Shown here: piece after piece, positions 1 to 10,765 of the stretch | How positions within the stretch are numbered: position 1 is the first letter of the stretch | Layout: each line of letters begins with the position of its first letter | From: Cercis canadensis | Taxonomy: Eukaryota > Streptophyta > Magnoliopsida > Fabales > Fabaceae | Direction: 5' to 3' | DNA length: 64,000 nucleotides | NCBI GenBank assembly: GCA_003255065.1 | Contig: QAOA01006719.1 | Coordinates: forward strand, 195,108 to 259,107 | Position numbers and translations under genes: made by a program | Notes under the pieces: model-generated | The model's input: the letters and a program-made list of their open reading frames with translations, nothing else | The model's database searches: none | What the model was told of the DNA's origin: nothing

Positions 1-2150
1 TCCTTGATTGATACAAATGACGATGATGAAGGTTACAATGAAGATAGAGATGAGGGAAGTAGCGACTTTGATGATGAGCATTTATTGGATCTAAATGTTG
101 TTAGTGGTCTTGGTGATGGAATTGGTTGCAACACCTCACAAATTGCATAACCACTTCAATATAGTGTTCCATTGAGTCATTATTCGAATATCTATCACGA
201 CACGTTTTGGATAGTTAATGATATTGTAGCAGTTCTTGGTGGAGAGTGGCAAAGAGGGCATGAGTTGTATGTTGGCCAAAGATTTCAAGCAAAAGATGTA
301 TTGCAACTTGTTGTCAAGCAATACTCCATCTACATGCATCAAACATTTACAGTGAAGGAGTTAGATCGTCAAGTGTGGAGCATCATTTGTTCGGATCACA
401 ATAACAGGTGCAATTGGCGACTTAGAGCTTGCTTGAAGAGCAAAAGCCAATTATGGGATATCAAGAAATACAATGGTCTCCATACTTGCACGTCCCCTAC
501 TCTGACGCAAGATCACAAGAAGCTCGATGATAATGTGATTGTGTCTGCCATTTATGAGATGGTTGATGAGAAGCCATATGCTCCTATCAAACTCATACAA
601 GAGTAGATAAGAAATGATTTCTCGTACCAAATATCTTATAAGAAAACATGGCGTGCAAAGCAAAAGACGATTGCAAAAGTGTTTGGTAATTGGAAAGAGA
701 GCTACACAAAATTGCCTAGATGGATGGCTGCAATGAAAGCAACGATACTTGGAACTGTGGTGGAATGATGTTTTGATGATTATTGCATTGGGAGTCACGC
801 TGAAGAGGGAACTAAGATGTTTAAGCGTGTTTTCTGGATCTTCAAGGCATGTGTAAATGTTCTTCCTTTTTGCAAGTCAATAATTCAAATTGATGGAACA
901 TTCTTATACGAGAAGTATCGTGGCACATTGTTGATCACCACGACTCAAGATGGTAATCATCAACCGTTGCCACTTGCATACATCATCGTGAAGGGAGAAG
1001 TCAAATCTACATAGACATAGTTTTTGGGATTACTGCGAAAGCACATTGTAAGAGACATAAAAATCTGGCATTGGTCTCAGATCATCACGTTAGTATACTG
1101 TCCTCTATCGAAGATGAACGATTAAGATGATGTCCACCATTGGCTAACAATTTCTTTTGCTTGCGCCATGTGGTTAGCAATTTGAACAATGTTTTTAATA
1201 ACAAATCTTTGAAATGAAAAATATACATAGCTGGTAAAGCAATAATCTTGTTGTTTATATTTATTAATTAGGCAATTTTTAATTATTGATAGTTATGTTA
1301 TTTTGTGAATGATTGTAGCATCTCAATTTGAGAAACTGAAATATGATTAATATATGAGGGAGATACGAAGCGAATTGAAGGATGACCAAGCATGGACATA
1401 CCTTCAAGATCTTGATATAACAAAGTGGACGTTGCACAGGGACACTGAGGGGAGACGTTATGGGTAAATGACAACAAACTTGGTTGAATCAGTGAACGAA
1501 ACTTTGAAAGGAGTTCAGAACTTACTAATTACAGTCCTTGTTTAGGCAACTTATTATAGAATGAATGAAATTTTTCTAACTAGAAAAGAAATAGCTCGGG
1601 TATAAATGAGTAGTGGCCAACGTTGGACCAATTATGTCCTTAATAGAATGCAACTTAATGTAGATAAGGCATCCACACACAAGCCAATTGCATTTGATAA
1701 GGATAAAAGGTCTTTTGAAGTTGAAGAAATGTATGACCCATTCACAAGAATAGGTGGGCACAAGTTTCCTTTAAATCTTGCTGAGAGAAAATGTGTTTGT
1801 GGAGAGTTTCAGGCTCTCCATATACCATGCTCCCACGCCATGGCTGCATGCGCAGCTATTTCATTAAGCAAATGGACATATGTTGATCTCGTGTATTCTA
1901 TCCAATCAGTGGTGAATGCTAATTGAGGAAAGTTTAAGCCAATTGGAAGAAAAGAATATTGGCCTCCAAGTGACTGATTGAACCTCCTGCCCAATCTTGC
2001 ACAAGTGAGGGAAAAAGGTCATCTTCGTTCCACTCGTATAAAAAATGATATGGACTGGCAAGATTCTCAAGGCACTATAAGTAGATGCAATCTATGTCAC
2101 ATGGAAGGCCATAACAAGCGGAGTTGTCTGAACAGAAGGACATATCATCC
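1..2150 (+). pseudogene. Mutator-like element (MULE) transposase, 5'-truncated and decayed
   Basis: This is a relic of a MuDR-type DNA transposase, which cuts and pastes its own element in the nucleus. Frame 1 carries the family's domains in order. An acidic N-terminal stretch occupies 1-150. A MuDR-type N-terminal domain lies around 225-600 (VGQRFQAKDVLQLVVKQY, then CNWRLRAC). The DDE-core start is at 817-1014 (IQIDGTFLYEKYRGTLL, holding the first catalytic Asp), with the second Asp region near 1077. A SWIM zinc finger is at about 1795-1835 (CVCGEFQALHIPCSHAM). A CCHC knuckle follows near 2086-2130 (CNLCHMEGHNKRSC). Stops in the same frame at 148, 604 and 766, and frame loss after 1014, show it is dead. 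AT-rich sequence at about 1210-1320 may be an old intron. The start lies outside the window, and no terminal inverted repeat was found. Confidence 0.88.
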
Positions 2151-2544
2151 ATGCATTTATTTATCTGCACTTTTATTTACTTCCATGCTATTGTGAAATG
2201 TAATTTAACATCTTAAGTGTAAGATTTTGGTCAACTGAGATCAATTTTAGTCGTAGAATGTACGAAAATATTATAGATTTGCTCCCTATCTCATCCTATA
2301 TCTAGAGTCATGATTTATTTTTACAAATTCTTATTATCAGAATGACGATTAACAAGTTGTGAACATGATTTTGCAATATACACCTAGAAATATTTTTTGA
2401 AAGTGTAGACGTCTTTGGATGTTAGATTATGACTTTTTGTATCCCTTAGATCCTATATTGTATGACTCCTCCCAAATACATAGTATAATGTTGATAGAAT
2501 GGGAACACAGAGAAAATTAAGCTACAAATTTGAAGAACTTGGTT
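2151..2544. other. AT-rich stretch without a recognisable gene
   Basis: Non-coding sequence follows the MULE transposase. I see no conserved ORF, RNA gene or terminal repeat. It may include the 3' UTR and subterminal part of the MULE, but no inverted repeat could be paired with anything upstream, because the element's left end is not in the window. Confidence 0.4.
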
Positions 2545-2802
2545 ATGATCCAAAATATTCGTGCTCCACGGCGTTTGGCAATACACATGCCAAGAAGAAA
2601 TATTACGAAGTTATGATCGGCTTTGTATCATATCAGAGAAGAAAATAATCATTTAAGAATTAGAATGATGCGAAATGATGTTGAACGTAGTGTAAAATAA
2701 GCCATGAAGTATGGTGATATAGCGCATGCTGTCACGTGGAGTCATCTCAGCAGAGAACCAGAATTTCAATCTGACATTGAGATATCAGATGAAGATTGTT
2801 GA
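2545..2802 (+). pseudogene. Small hydrophilic coding relic, unrecognised
   Basis: One frame from the ATG at 2545 to the TGA at 2800-2802 reads as an 85-residue polar peptide interrupted by two stops, after ITKL and after ERSVK. Its second half is charged and helical-looking (EENNHLRIRMMRNDVER) and ends acidic (SDIEISDEDC). Apart from the stops the frame is consistent, which suggests a decayed coding segment and not chance. It lies 400 bp downstream of the MULE transposase on the same strand, so it may be a C-terminal or accessory piece of that element. I cannot name the family. Confidence 0.35.
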
Positions 2803-2939
2803 AGTCGATTGTGTGAAAATGTTACTTCCGATTGAATATTTTTAATTGTATAAGATTACTTATGTTTCTTGTATCTACCTTGACAATATGTATATATCAA
2901 TCACATATTTCAATAATATAGTATTCAATATTAATTCTA

Positions 2940-3375
2940 ACATGTTTAGGATTTAGAGTTTAGAACTTAGGATTTGTGTTTTCAAATTTAAGTTAGGTTT
3001 GATGTTTAGGATTTGGAATTTGAGATTTTGGACGTGGGGTTTACGGTTTAGGATTTGGGGTTTGGGGATTAGGGTTAAGGGTTTGAGATTAGGATTTAGC
3101 AGAGTTTAAGGTTTAGAGTTTAGAGTTTATAGCTTAGGATTTGTGTTTTCAAATTGGGGTTTGGGATTTAGGGTTTTGGATTTTAAGGTTCATGATTTAG
3201 GAGTTTGAGGTTTACGATTTATGATTAAGGGTTGAGGGTCTAGGGTTTGGGGTTACAGTTTAGGGCTTAAGGTTTTAAGGTTTAATGTTTGGGGTTATAG
3301 TTTAGGGTTTGGGGTTACAGTTTAAGGTTTAGAGTTTAAGGTTAAAGGTTTACAGTTTAGGATTTAAGGTTTCAA
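2940..3375 (+). repeat. Degenerate telomere-like TTTAGGG/GTTTAGG tract
   Basis: About 430 bp are built from short variants of the plant telomere heptamer: GTTTAGG, GATTTAGG, GGTTTAGAG and a few exact TTTAGGG units near 3170, 3256 and 3300. The G-rich strand is the + strand throughout. No two units are in perfect register. It is therefore an old interstitial telomere-like microsatellite or a drifted simple repeat, not a functional telomere. Confidence 0.7.
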
Positions 3376-3467
3376 TGTTATATATTTCAAGTATGGATTC
3401 CCATATAGTTCTTACACTATCTTTTCATATTAGCAAATCAATATTGCTTTCATAACAAGAATTTCAG

Positions 3468-4439
3468 ATGGATTCAACATGGTTTGAAGATAGGGACGAA
3501 TATGCTTGGAGATATATGTCGTCCCAAGGGTTATTTCATAAGATATCTGATTAGGAACTTAAGGACATACAAGCAAATCCGTCAAACATTACAAATCTTC
3601 CACGGGAGTTACAATTGCTATGAAAATCAATGACCCTTTACAAAAAGAATCATTATACGCAGAAATGATAGCCAGTTGATGAGATAGAGATGTCGAGGAT
3701 ATTGCTCTCATATATTGTTCTTGACATGAATGTACCTAATTGGGGTACATTAGGAGTTCCTATTGAGTACCCAGACACAGAGCGGCGACCTTTTGGAGAA
3801 GCTGGTAAGGACAAAAAGTACATCCAAGTGTTATATAACTAGTGGGCATATATGCATACTTGGCGCCATGAGTTGACAAATAGCAATACCTCTTTCCTTT
3901 TTTCCGCACATCAACCTAAACTTCAGATTGTGCGACAACATGGAGTCGCACAAGAGATGCATGTAATACTGACTTATATACTCAATACAATACATTTCAA
4001 TGACATGTCAGGATATTATTTGTGTTTGGAGCCACTACCTATTGATCCACGACATCATGGATTTTATCCAGCACATGTCAACACAATCGTCGCAACATGG
4101 AATTGCAGAGGTATAACACATCCAGACTTCCAAGACATTGCACGCATGATATGTTATCGACATAGAGTTACTGTCTTAATCTTGACGAAGTGTTGGGCCT
4201 GTACCTCATGTTCTAGCTTAATCTCGAATGCTTTGGCACTGAGCGCTAGTCTCGTGGCACTAGGCGCTGGCCTTGTGGCGAGCCAAAGGAAAAATAGCCA
4301 GAGGAAGGAAGGCATGCTCACGGGGCCTCTAGCACTGAGCGTTGGTATCGTGGCGTTGGGCATTGGCCTTGTGGTGAGCCAGAGGAAGGAAAGCATGTTC
4401 GCAGGACCTCCAGCGTGGGCCTATGGCATTGGGCACTAG
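3468..4439 (+). pseudogene. Decayed ORF of unknown family ending in an in-frame repeat
   Basis: From an ATG at 3468 one frame continues to 4439 with several stops (for example after LFHKISD and ELQLL, two after HYTQK, and one just before 3850). The last 195 codons, from 3852, are open. Recognisable but unassigned stretches include the Trp/Tyr-rich start (DEYAWRYMSSQGLFHKISD), a Pro/Asp/Arg-rich middle (WGTLGVPIEYPDTERRPFGE) and LCLEPLPIDPRHHGFYPAH. After residue ~115 of the open part the protein changes abruptly to a two-copy Leu/Ala/Gly-rich repeat. The upstream part looks like real ancient coding sequence on the same strand as the MULE. It could be a captured gene or an accessory transposon ORF. 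Function is unknown. Confidence 0.45.
4236..4427 (+). repeat. 96-bp tandem duplication, GC-rich, in frame
   Basis: Two diverged copies of a GC-rich unit start at 4236 and 4332 (GCACTGAGCG...). The 96-bp period is a multiple of three, so the ORF remains open through both and encodes two related Leu/Ala/Gly-rich hydrophobic stretches, each followed by SQRK. The base composition stands out from the AT-rich surroundings. A poly-A run follows at about 4458-4475. Confidence 0.75.
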
Positions 4440-5240
4440 CCTTCCTGAAAATCTGGAATAAAAAAAAAAAAAAAAGTTCTACCCACTTAATGAAACACAC
4501 GTTTTGACCCTTTTCTTTCCCATTTTCTCATTCCTTCCTCTCCTCTTACCTCACCTTCACGCCCTCATCCCCATTCCTTCTCACTTTCACTTCACAAACC
4601 ACACCAAGCACCATCGCCCCATGCACCAGATTCCCTTCCCTTTTCACCATCATCTCCCACCCACCTCATTCTCCTACCATTTTTGGCCTTCTCTGGATAG
4701 GACCCACGAATTCTTGCAACCCCAATCTCCCTCTTTCACACACTTTGGTTCTTAAAGTACATAGAGAAATTTGTCAAATTTGGACGAATTTGAGGTATTT
4801 CTCTCAACTTTCCTTCATTCTTATGTATTTTATTATTCTATGCACATCAAATAACCACTTGCATGTTGGGTTGGGATTGAAAATGGGTGCTTTGGAATTA
4901 TGGGCATTGTATACCCACCTTTGAGGGTTTCATTACATTCAATTTCTTTTGACATATCTATATTATCGAATGCTTGCTTGTGCTCATTTGGCCTCAAGAG
5001 AGGATGTGCATGCTAGAAGGGTGTTAGTATTGTGCTTATTTCACAAATGCATGCAAGATGTTTGATGAAATGCCAAGGTGATGGTGTTTGTGTGGGTTGT
5101 GCATTCAAAGCTTGGTTTATTTCATTGTTTTACACAACAAACCAGTGGTCATGATTTTGCATGTTTTCTGTGTGATACCAAGATGCAAGATATTTTCTGT
5201 GTGATACCAATTGGAGATCCCATTTAAATTATATAGTTCT
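4440..5240. other. Flanking DNA left of the Ogre array
   Basis: Pyrimidine-rich DNA at 4500-4755 gives an 83-codon Pro/His/Phe-rich frame with no recognisable domain. It is more likely leader or simple low-complexity sequence than a gene. Around 5050-5095 a short frame ends in ACKMFDEMPR, a motif common in pentatricopeptide-repeat proteins, but it is too short and broken to call. The Ogre LTR starts at 5241; the five bases before it are GTTCT. Confidence 0.35.
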
Positions 5241-6219
5241 TGTCATAACGTACCCGGAGGTCGCTATAACGTGAATGACTAAAATAAAAAAAGATTTAAT
5301 TTTTGAAATTAAAACTCTGGAGTCCCCACCAATTGTATTAAAAATCGGGGAGCAGTTGAAAAACTCCTTTAGTTTTCAAAAAAAATAGGTCTGCAAACCA
5401 GAGAGGGTTCGGGAGTCTAATTGTGTATAGGGAAGGTGTTAGGCACCCTATAATACCCGTCTAGAAGACGGTTACCTAAAATTAATTGTGTAAATAAAAT
5501 CATAGACTAATTGTATTTATTTTATCCCTAAAAGAAAAATAGGTGATTATTCACAATTGGACTTGATTCGTCATCCGCGAATGCCTATGTACCCTAATTA
5601 GGGATCAAAGTCCGCGTAGTTCGCAATAATTCAAAAGAAATTTTTATTTATTATTATTTTTTATCTTTTCAAAAAATGAAATTAAAAGAGATTCAAAATT
5701 TTTAAATTAAAATTGTGTTATGAANTATGCATGAATCTAATTGCGTCCTAATCCTTCCACTTTGTTCCCACGCTTCTCGGTTTCCAAAGTGGCGCTTATC
5801 CTTATCTCAGGCGGATAAGAGAGCCACCCCTATGGGGGTAAGTCACTCTTATCTCTCCTTTGACAAGTAAGGGGCCTATGGATACTATTCACACAGATTA
5901 AACTAAATTAATGTAAAAATGCATGATATATTAAGAGAAAGAGAAAAAAAAAGTATAATAAAAAATAAATAAATGAAAAAAACGAAAAATTAAAGTAAAT
6001 GAATATNTAAAACCCATTTCGTGGGTTTAGTTTAGTCTAGAATAGGAACTAGCTCAACAAATCAGAGGATATAAATCAGTCCATTTCATGGGCCTGGTGC
6101 AGTCCATACAAAACATAGCTTAACACATTAAGAACAGCGGAATAAATAGAACCTCAGCCAATCGACAAAAAAAATACAAATTTATGAATATTTCCCAAAT
6201 TGAAGATATACCTCCTATG

Positions 6220-7430
6220 GTTCTAAAAAGACAAAAAAACATCTAAATCGGAGCTCTATAGCTCCAGAAAGATATAAAAGACTATATACTATCATAGAAA
6301 ATCAACTACCTAACAATACAGAAAACAACAAACTTTAAATGTAAACTGAGAACAAAGTAGATGTAAACAAAATTTGAAAATTATATATATTTAAGCCACA
6401 TATCTTATGATTCTAATGAGACCAACATCACTTAATTTGAAGCTGTATAACTCTAGAAAGAAATGAAAGATTGCACACTGTCAGAGAAAACCAACAGGCT
6501 TGATAGGATAGAGAAGCAGCCAACTTTAAATAAAAACTGAGAGCAGGGGAGAGATGCAAAAAATTTTAAAATAATATATATTGAAACTACACATCTTAAG
6601 GTTCTAATAAGATACTTAATTTGGAGTTGTACATCTCCAACAAGAAATAAAAGATTGCACACTGTCGGAGAAAACGAACAGGCTTGACAGGCCAGAAAAA
6701 CAGCCAACCTTAAATCAAAACTGAGAGCATAGGAGAAGTGCAAAAAATATGAAACTAATATATATTAAAACTACACATCATAGGATTCTAATGACACCAA
6801 TATAAATTAATTTGGAGCCGTATAACTCCAGAAAGAAATAAAAGATTGTACATTGCCAGAGAAAACCAAAGGCTTGACAGGATAGAGAAGCAGCCAACTT
6901 TAAATCAAAATTGAGAGCAAGGGAGACATGAAAATAATATATATTGAAACTACACGTATGGTTCTAATGAGATAAATATCACTTAATTTGAAGCTGTATA
7001 TCTCTAGAAAGAAATAAAAGATTGAACACTGTCAGAGAAAACCAACAGGCTTGACATGGCAGAAAAATAGCCAACCTTAAATCAAAACTGGGAGTATAGG
7101 AGACGTGTAAAAAATATCAAACTAATATATATTAAAAATAAACATCCTACGATTCTAATGAGACCAACATCAATTAATTTGGAGCCATATAACTCCAAAA
7201 AGAAATAAAAGATTGTACACTGCCAGAGAAAACCAAAGCCTTGACAGGGTAGAAAAATAGCCAAACTTAAATCAAAACTGGAAGCAGAGGAGACATGCAA
7301 AAAATCTAAAACTAATATATATTAAAACCACATGTCTTACGGTTCTAATGAGACAAACATCAATTAATTTGGAGCCCTAAAACTTTGTCTAGAAAAATAA
7401 AACCAACTACTGCCAGAGCTACCTAAAAGC
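6220..7430 (-). repeat. ~190-bp tandem array inside LTR A
   Basis: About six copies of a 180-190-bp unit, anchored by GGTTCTAATGAGA near 6410, 6599, 6782, 6961, 7149 and 7339. Each unit contains ACTGTCAGAGAAAACCAACA and an AATATATATTGAAACTAC segment. The same array, with a similar copy number, occurs in the other two LTRs. Adjacent units differ more from each other than corresponding units do between LTRs, so the array predates the LTR duplication. Confidence 0.85.
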
Positions 7431-7431
7431 T

Positions 7432-7644
7432 GTGAAAATGAAGATATCTTACCTTGGTTCTCTTTCTCTTTGCCCTCTCTTCTTCCTTGTTTCAGTTATG
7501 TTCTCTCTATTGCTCTTTTTCTGTGTGTTACTGTTGGTATCTGATTTAGACCTTGCCTCTTGCTTTTATACTATTCACCTTGCACCTAAGTCCTTCACAT
7601 CTTTCTCATTATTTGTGTCAACCCTCATCTCTTTCTCTCTTTAA
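7432..7644 (+). other. Small hydrophobic ORF antisense within LTR A
   Basis: A 70-codon frame on the strand opposite to the element begins MKMKISYLGSLSLCPLFF and is dominated by Leu, Phe, Ser and Val, resembling a signal peptide or membrane helix. Homologous frames with the same stop occur in LTR B (33180-33386) and LTR C (42046-42252). The DNA is a pyrimidine tract, which produces such hydrophobic translations by itself, and most differences between the copies change amino acids. I treat it as probably non-coding. Confidence 0.25.
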
Positions 7645-7921
7645 AACACTTATCACTCTATCCCCTTTTTGGTGTTTCAATTGCACACAATTTCTATCTC
7701 TCTCTTTTGTTTTTAACTTACTCATGACTCTTACTTCTTTTTATTAAAATAAAAAAAAAATGAAACCCATGCACATAAATCCCACTAAGTCTCTTTCTCT
7801 ATTTTTATTTTTCTAAATCACTTATCCCTCTTTCTTTTGTTAACTTACGTCTCTATCACTAGCATGTTAGTTTATCTTTTTTTTTATTATATTTTTTATT
7901 GGACGAAAATAGGTGTCCACA

Positions 7922-7935
7922 GTTTGCCCTTCTTT
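7922..7935 (-). promoter_or_regulatory. Ogre-1 polypurine tract
   Basis: Immediately inside the 3' LTR the element strand reads AAAGAAGGGCAAAC and then the LTR start TGTGGACACC. A purine run abutting the 3' LTR is where plus-strand DNA synthesis starts. The same motif, as AAAGAGGGGCAAAC, lies inside the other 3' LTR ends at 33671 and 43321. Confidence 0.88.
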
Positions 7936-8094
7936 ACATGTTTCCTATTAGAATGATGTGTGAACCTCTCATTTATCGCATTTTTTGCATAAGAAACATG
8001 TAAAGATAACTGATACGTATTTTGTCCGGTACTCAAGGCAGAGGTTGAAATGTTAAAACAAAATGACGTAAATCATAAATGCGACAATATAATG

Positions 8095-8945
8095 ACAAAA
8101 AAAGTGTAATATCGAGAAATGAGAATGATATGAAATCATAATGGCACAACATGTAATAACAAAAAAAATTTAATAGTACAACATGTAATGGCAAAAAAAT
8201 TAATGACATGAAATGTAATGGCAGAGAAATAATAGCATAAAATATATTGACGAGAAAATTTAATGGCATGAAATATAATGACAGAGAAATTAATGGAACA
8301 AATGTAATGGCAAGAACATTAATGACATAAAATGTAATGACAAGAAAATTACTGACACAAAATGTAATGACGAAAAAAAATTAATAGCATGAAATGTAAT
8401 GACGAAAAAATTTAATGATACGAAATGTAATGACTGAGAAATTAATGGCACAAATGTAATGACAAGAAAATTAATGGCATAAAATGTAATGACAAGAAAA
8501 TTAATGGCATAAAATGTAATGGCGAAAAAATTTAATGACATAAAATGTAATGGTTGAGAAATTAATGGCTCAAATGTAATGACAATAAATTAATGACACA
8601 AATATAATGACAAGAAAATTAATGACATAAAATGTAATGGCGAAAAAATTTAATGGCATCTAAGAAATTAATGGCCCAAATATAATTACAAGAAATTAAT
8701 GGCACGAAATGTAATGGCATAAAATATAATGACGAAAAAATTTAATGGCATAAAATGTAATGGCTGAAAAATTAATGGCCCAAATGTAATGACAAGAAAT
8801 TAATGACATAAAAAATGTAATGATGAGAAAATTAATGACACGAAAAGTAATAGCAGAAAAATTAATGACATAAAATATAACGGCGAAAAAAATTAATAGC
8901 ACGAAAAATAATGGCATAAAAATGTAATGACAAGACAATTAATAG
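8095..8945 (-). repeat. 30-bp tandem array in the Ogre-1 3' UTR
   Basis: About 28 degenerate copies of a 30-bp unit such as AATGGCATAAAATGTAATGA with an AAGAAAATTAATG core. Ten-codon periodicity makes long, meaningless hydrophobic frames on the minus strand (AINFLVITFY repeated). Homologous arrays lie at 33830-34350 and 43480-44010. Ogre elements are known for hypervariable tandem repeats in this 3' UTR, some of which have given rise to satellites. Confidence 0.88.
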
Positions 8946-9892
8946 TTGAAAAAGTGTAAGAAATGTATTTCATAGCACTAAGATAAGTCATCTTTGATTC
9001 TTTGCAAAAAAAAAAATGGTTCAATCAAAATTTACTCTTTCAAAAGTCGAATCACTCATGCGTATCTTTTCTCTTTGGAAACTGAATTTCTGTCTCTTTC
9101 CGATAATTTCTCCTTATTCTCCAAATGATGAGATCACACACCTTTCTTACTATAAAGATTAAAAAAGGATCTTAACAAATCTTGAACTTTGCTTTGATTT
9201 AGAAGATATCATTCTGAAGTCTGAAAATCATGTCAATGTGACATACTTTAAGAAATAAATGAATATGTCATATAAACAATCCATTCACATTTTATTCCAA
9301 AACATAAATCAATAATTTATCATGGAGAGTACATATAACTGAAAGAGGTAAATTCAATGAATTATCCTCTCTTATTTTAAACAAGAAAGAAAGTGTACAA
9401 ACATCACAGGATTGAGACTCAAAGGGATACCCATTAGAATAAAAATTTGCCCCAGCATGGGGTCTTGGTGAAATTGGACTTGCCCTACTAAGTAGGTGCC
9501 TATGTATCTTCGAAGAAGAATTAAAGCCCACATAGTTCGGGATGAAAAATTCAAAAGTCACATAGAACTGACGATTTTGCCCCAGTTGTAGTTTTGTGAT
9601 ATCCAACTTTATTGATTCTCATATTACCTTGGATCAAACTTCTACTTGACTGAGACGTCGTTTATCCTTCTGATATTAAAATGTATAACTCTTGCTTTCT
9701 TGTATACTAAATTTCCCTCTTATTTCAAACAACCATTTCATTCTCAATCTATTCTTTCATTCTTGCAAGCCCAAACTCGTATCTAGATCGCATTTTTAGG
9801 TTTTCAATCTAATAAATTTAACTTGAATGCCCTAACTTTTGCTTAAATAGCCTTTTCAGGTTTTCAATTTAGCGGATTTTTTTTATTTTTTT
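8946..9892 (-). other. Ogre-1 3' untranslated region between integrase and repeat array
   Basis: Nearly 950 bp without a convincing gene. It contains two purine motifs on the element strand resembling extra polypurine tracts (CTGGGGCAAA-type, at about 9447-9458 and 9572-9584). The 104-codon minus frame at 9292-9606 has no recognisable domain and overlaps these motifs. Part of this region has counterparts in the other Ogre copies. Confidence 0.55.
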
Positions 9893-10760
9893 TTATGAGT
9901 AATATTTTTTTACTGCATCAGAATTTATCGGTTTAGCTAGCTCTTTCCCTTCTATATCCGTGAGAATCAAAGCACCTCTGGAGAATGCTTGTTTGACAAT
10001 GTACTGGTCTTGATGAGTTGGGGCCCATTTTCCCCGTGCATCTTCTTGATGAGGTAAGACATTTTTCAACACTAGATCTCCCGGTTGAAACTCTCGAAGT
10101 CGAACATTTTTGTTGAATGCTCTAGCCATTCTTTGTTGATACAATTGTCCATGACAAATTGTAACTAATCTTTTCTCCTCAATCATATTCAGTTGTTCAT
10201 ATCTGACCCGTGCCCATTCTGATTTTTCTAGATTAGTTTCCATTAAGACTCTAAGAGAGAGGATCTCTACCTCTATAGGAGTGACAGCTTCCATACCATA
10301 TACCAGAGAATATGGCATTGCCCCAATCGATGATCGAACCGCTATGCGGTAAGCATGCAAGACATAGGGAAGCATTTCATGCCAATCTTTGTAAGTCACA
10401 ACCATCTTTTCTATTATCTTCTTGATATTTTTGTTTGCGGCTTCTACTGCTCCATTCATTTGAGACCTATATGGTGAAGAGTTATGATGCTTGATTGCAA
10501 ATTGTTTGCACAATTTTTATACATTCGCGTCATTCAAATTCAAACCATTATCAGTGATAATTTTCTCCGGTTGCCTATATCGACAAATGATATTCGTTTT
10601 CAAAAATTTGGCTACTATTCTGAGTCACTTTCGCGTAAGAAACACCCTCTACCCATTTTGTGAAATAGTCAATTACCACCAGAATAAAACGGTGTCCATT
10701 GGATGCTTTTGGATTAATTGGACCGATGACATCGACTCCCCACATAGAAAATGGCCACGA
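9893..10760 (-). pseudogene. Ogre-1 integrase, catalytic core and C-terminal part
   Basis: Integrase joins element DNA to the chromosome. Reading leftward from the Athila-1 insertion, the core begins MWGVDVIGPINPKASNGHRF (first catalytic Asp) and continues with VIDYFTKWVEG. The second Asp is in IITDNG, and the catalytic Glu is in SQMNGAVEAANKNIKK. The 620-bp open frame 10513-9893 covers the Glu and the C-terminal domain (GDLVLKNVLPHQEDARGKWAP). A frameshift lies between 10760 and 10513, and a stop sits just upstream of the open part. The N-terminal zinc-binding part is on the other side of the nested element (21413-21695). The codon frame resumes exactly across the insertion when one GGTTG copy is removed. 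Confidence 0.9.
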
Positions 10761-10765
10761 GGTTG
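10761..10765. other. Target-site duplication of Athila-1, left copy (GGTTG)
   Basis: GGTTG lies directly before the left LTR, and the identical GGTTG follows the right LTR at 21408-21412. A perfect 5-bp duplication at both ends is the footprint of Ty3/gypsy integrase and fixes the element's borders to the base. Confidence 0.93.

Larger units (their letters stand above)
5241..7921 (-). repeat. Ogre LTR A (3' LTR of Ogre-1)
   Basis: Begins TGTCATAACG and ends GGTGTCCACA on the + strand, giving the TG...CA ends of an LTR; on the element's strand it runs TGTGGACACC...TTATGACA. Two further copies (31049-33670 and 39919-42537) align along the whole length, including the GC-richer GTACCCGGAGGTCGC start. 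The 2.68-kb length is typical of Ogre. It contains a ~190-bp tandem array and single Ns near 5725 and 6007. There is no matching target duplication, because the right end of the array lies in a rearranged setting. Confidence 0.9.

Noticed and set aside
4504..4755. 83-codon Pro/His/Phe-rich frame
   Set aside because: Pyrimidine-rich low-complexity DNA with no domain or neighbouring gene structure.
4980..5110. Pentatricopeptide-repeat protein relic
   Set aside because: Only the fragment ACKMFDEMPR fits, with stops around it, too little to support a gene.
8033..8938. Long hydrophobic minus-strand frames resembling multi-pass membrane proteins
   Set aside because: They are translations of the 30-bp tandem repeat (10-codon period). 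The same happens at 33813-34223 and 43432-43635.
8095..8945. Regular short repeats that could suggest a CRISPR array
   Set aside because: Units abut without unique spacers and are degenerate, and the context is a plant retrotransposon 3' UTR.
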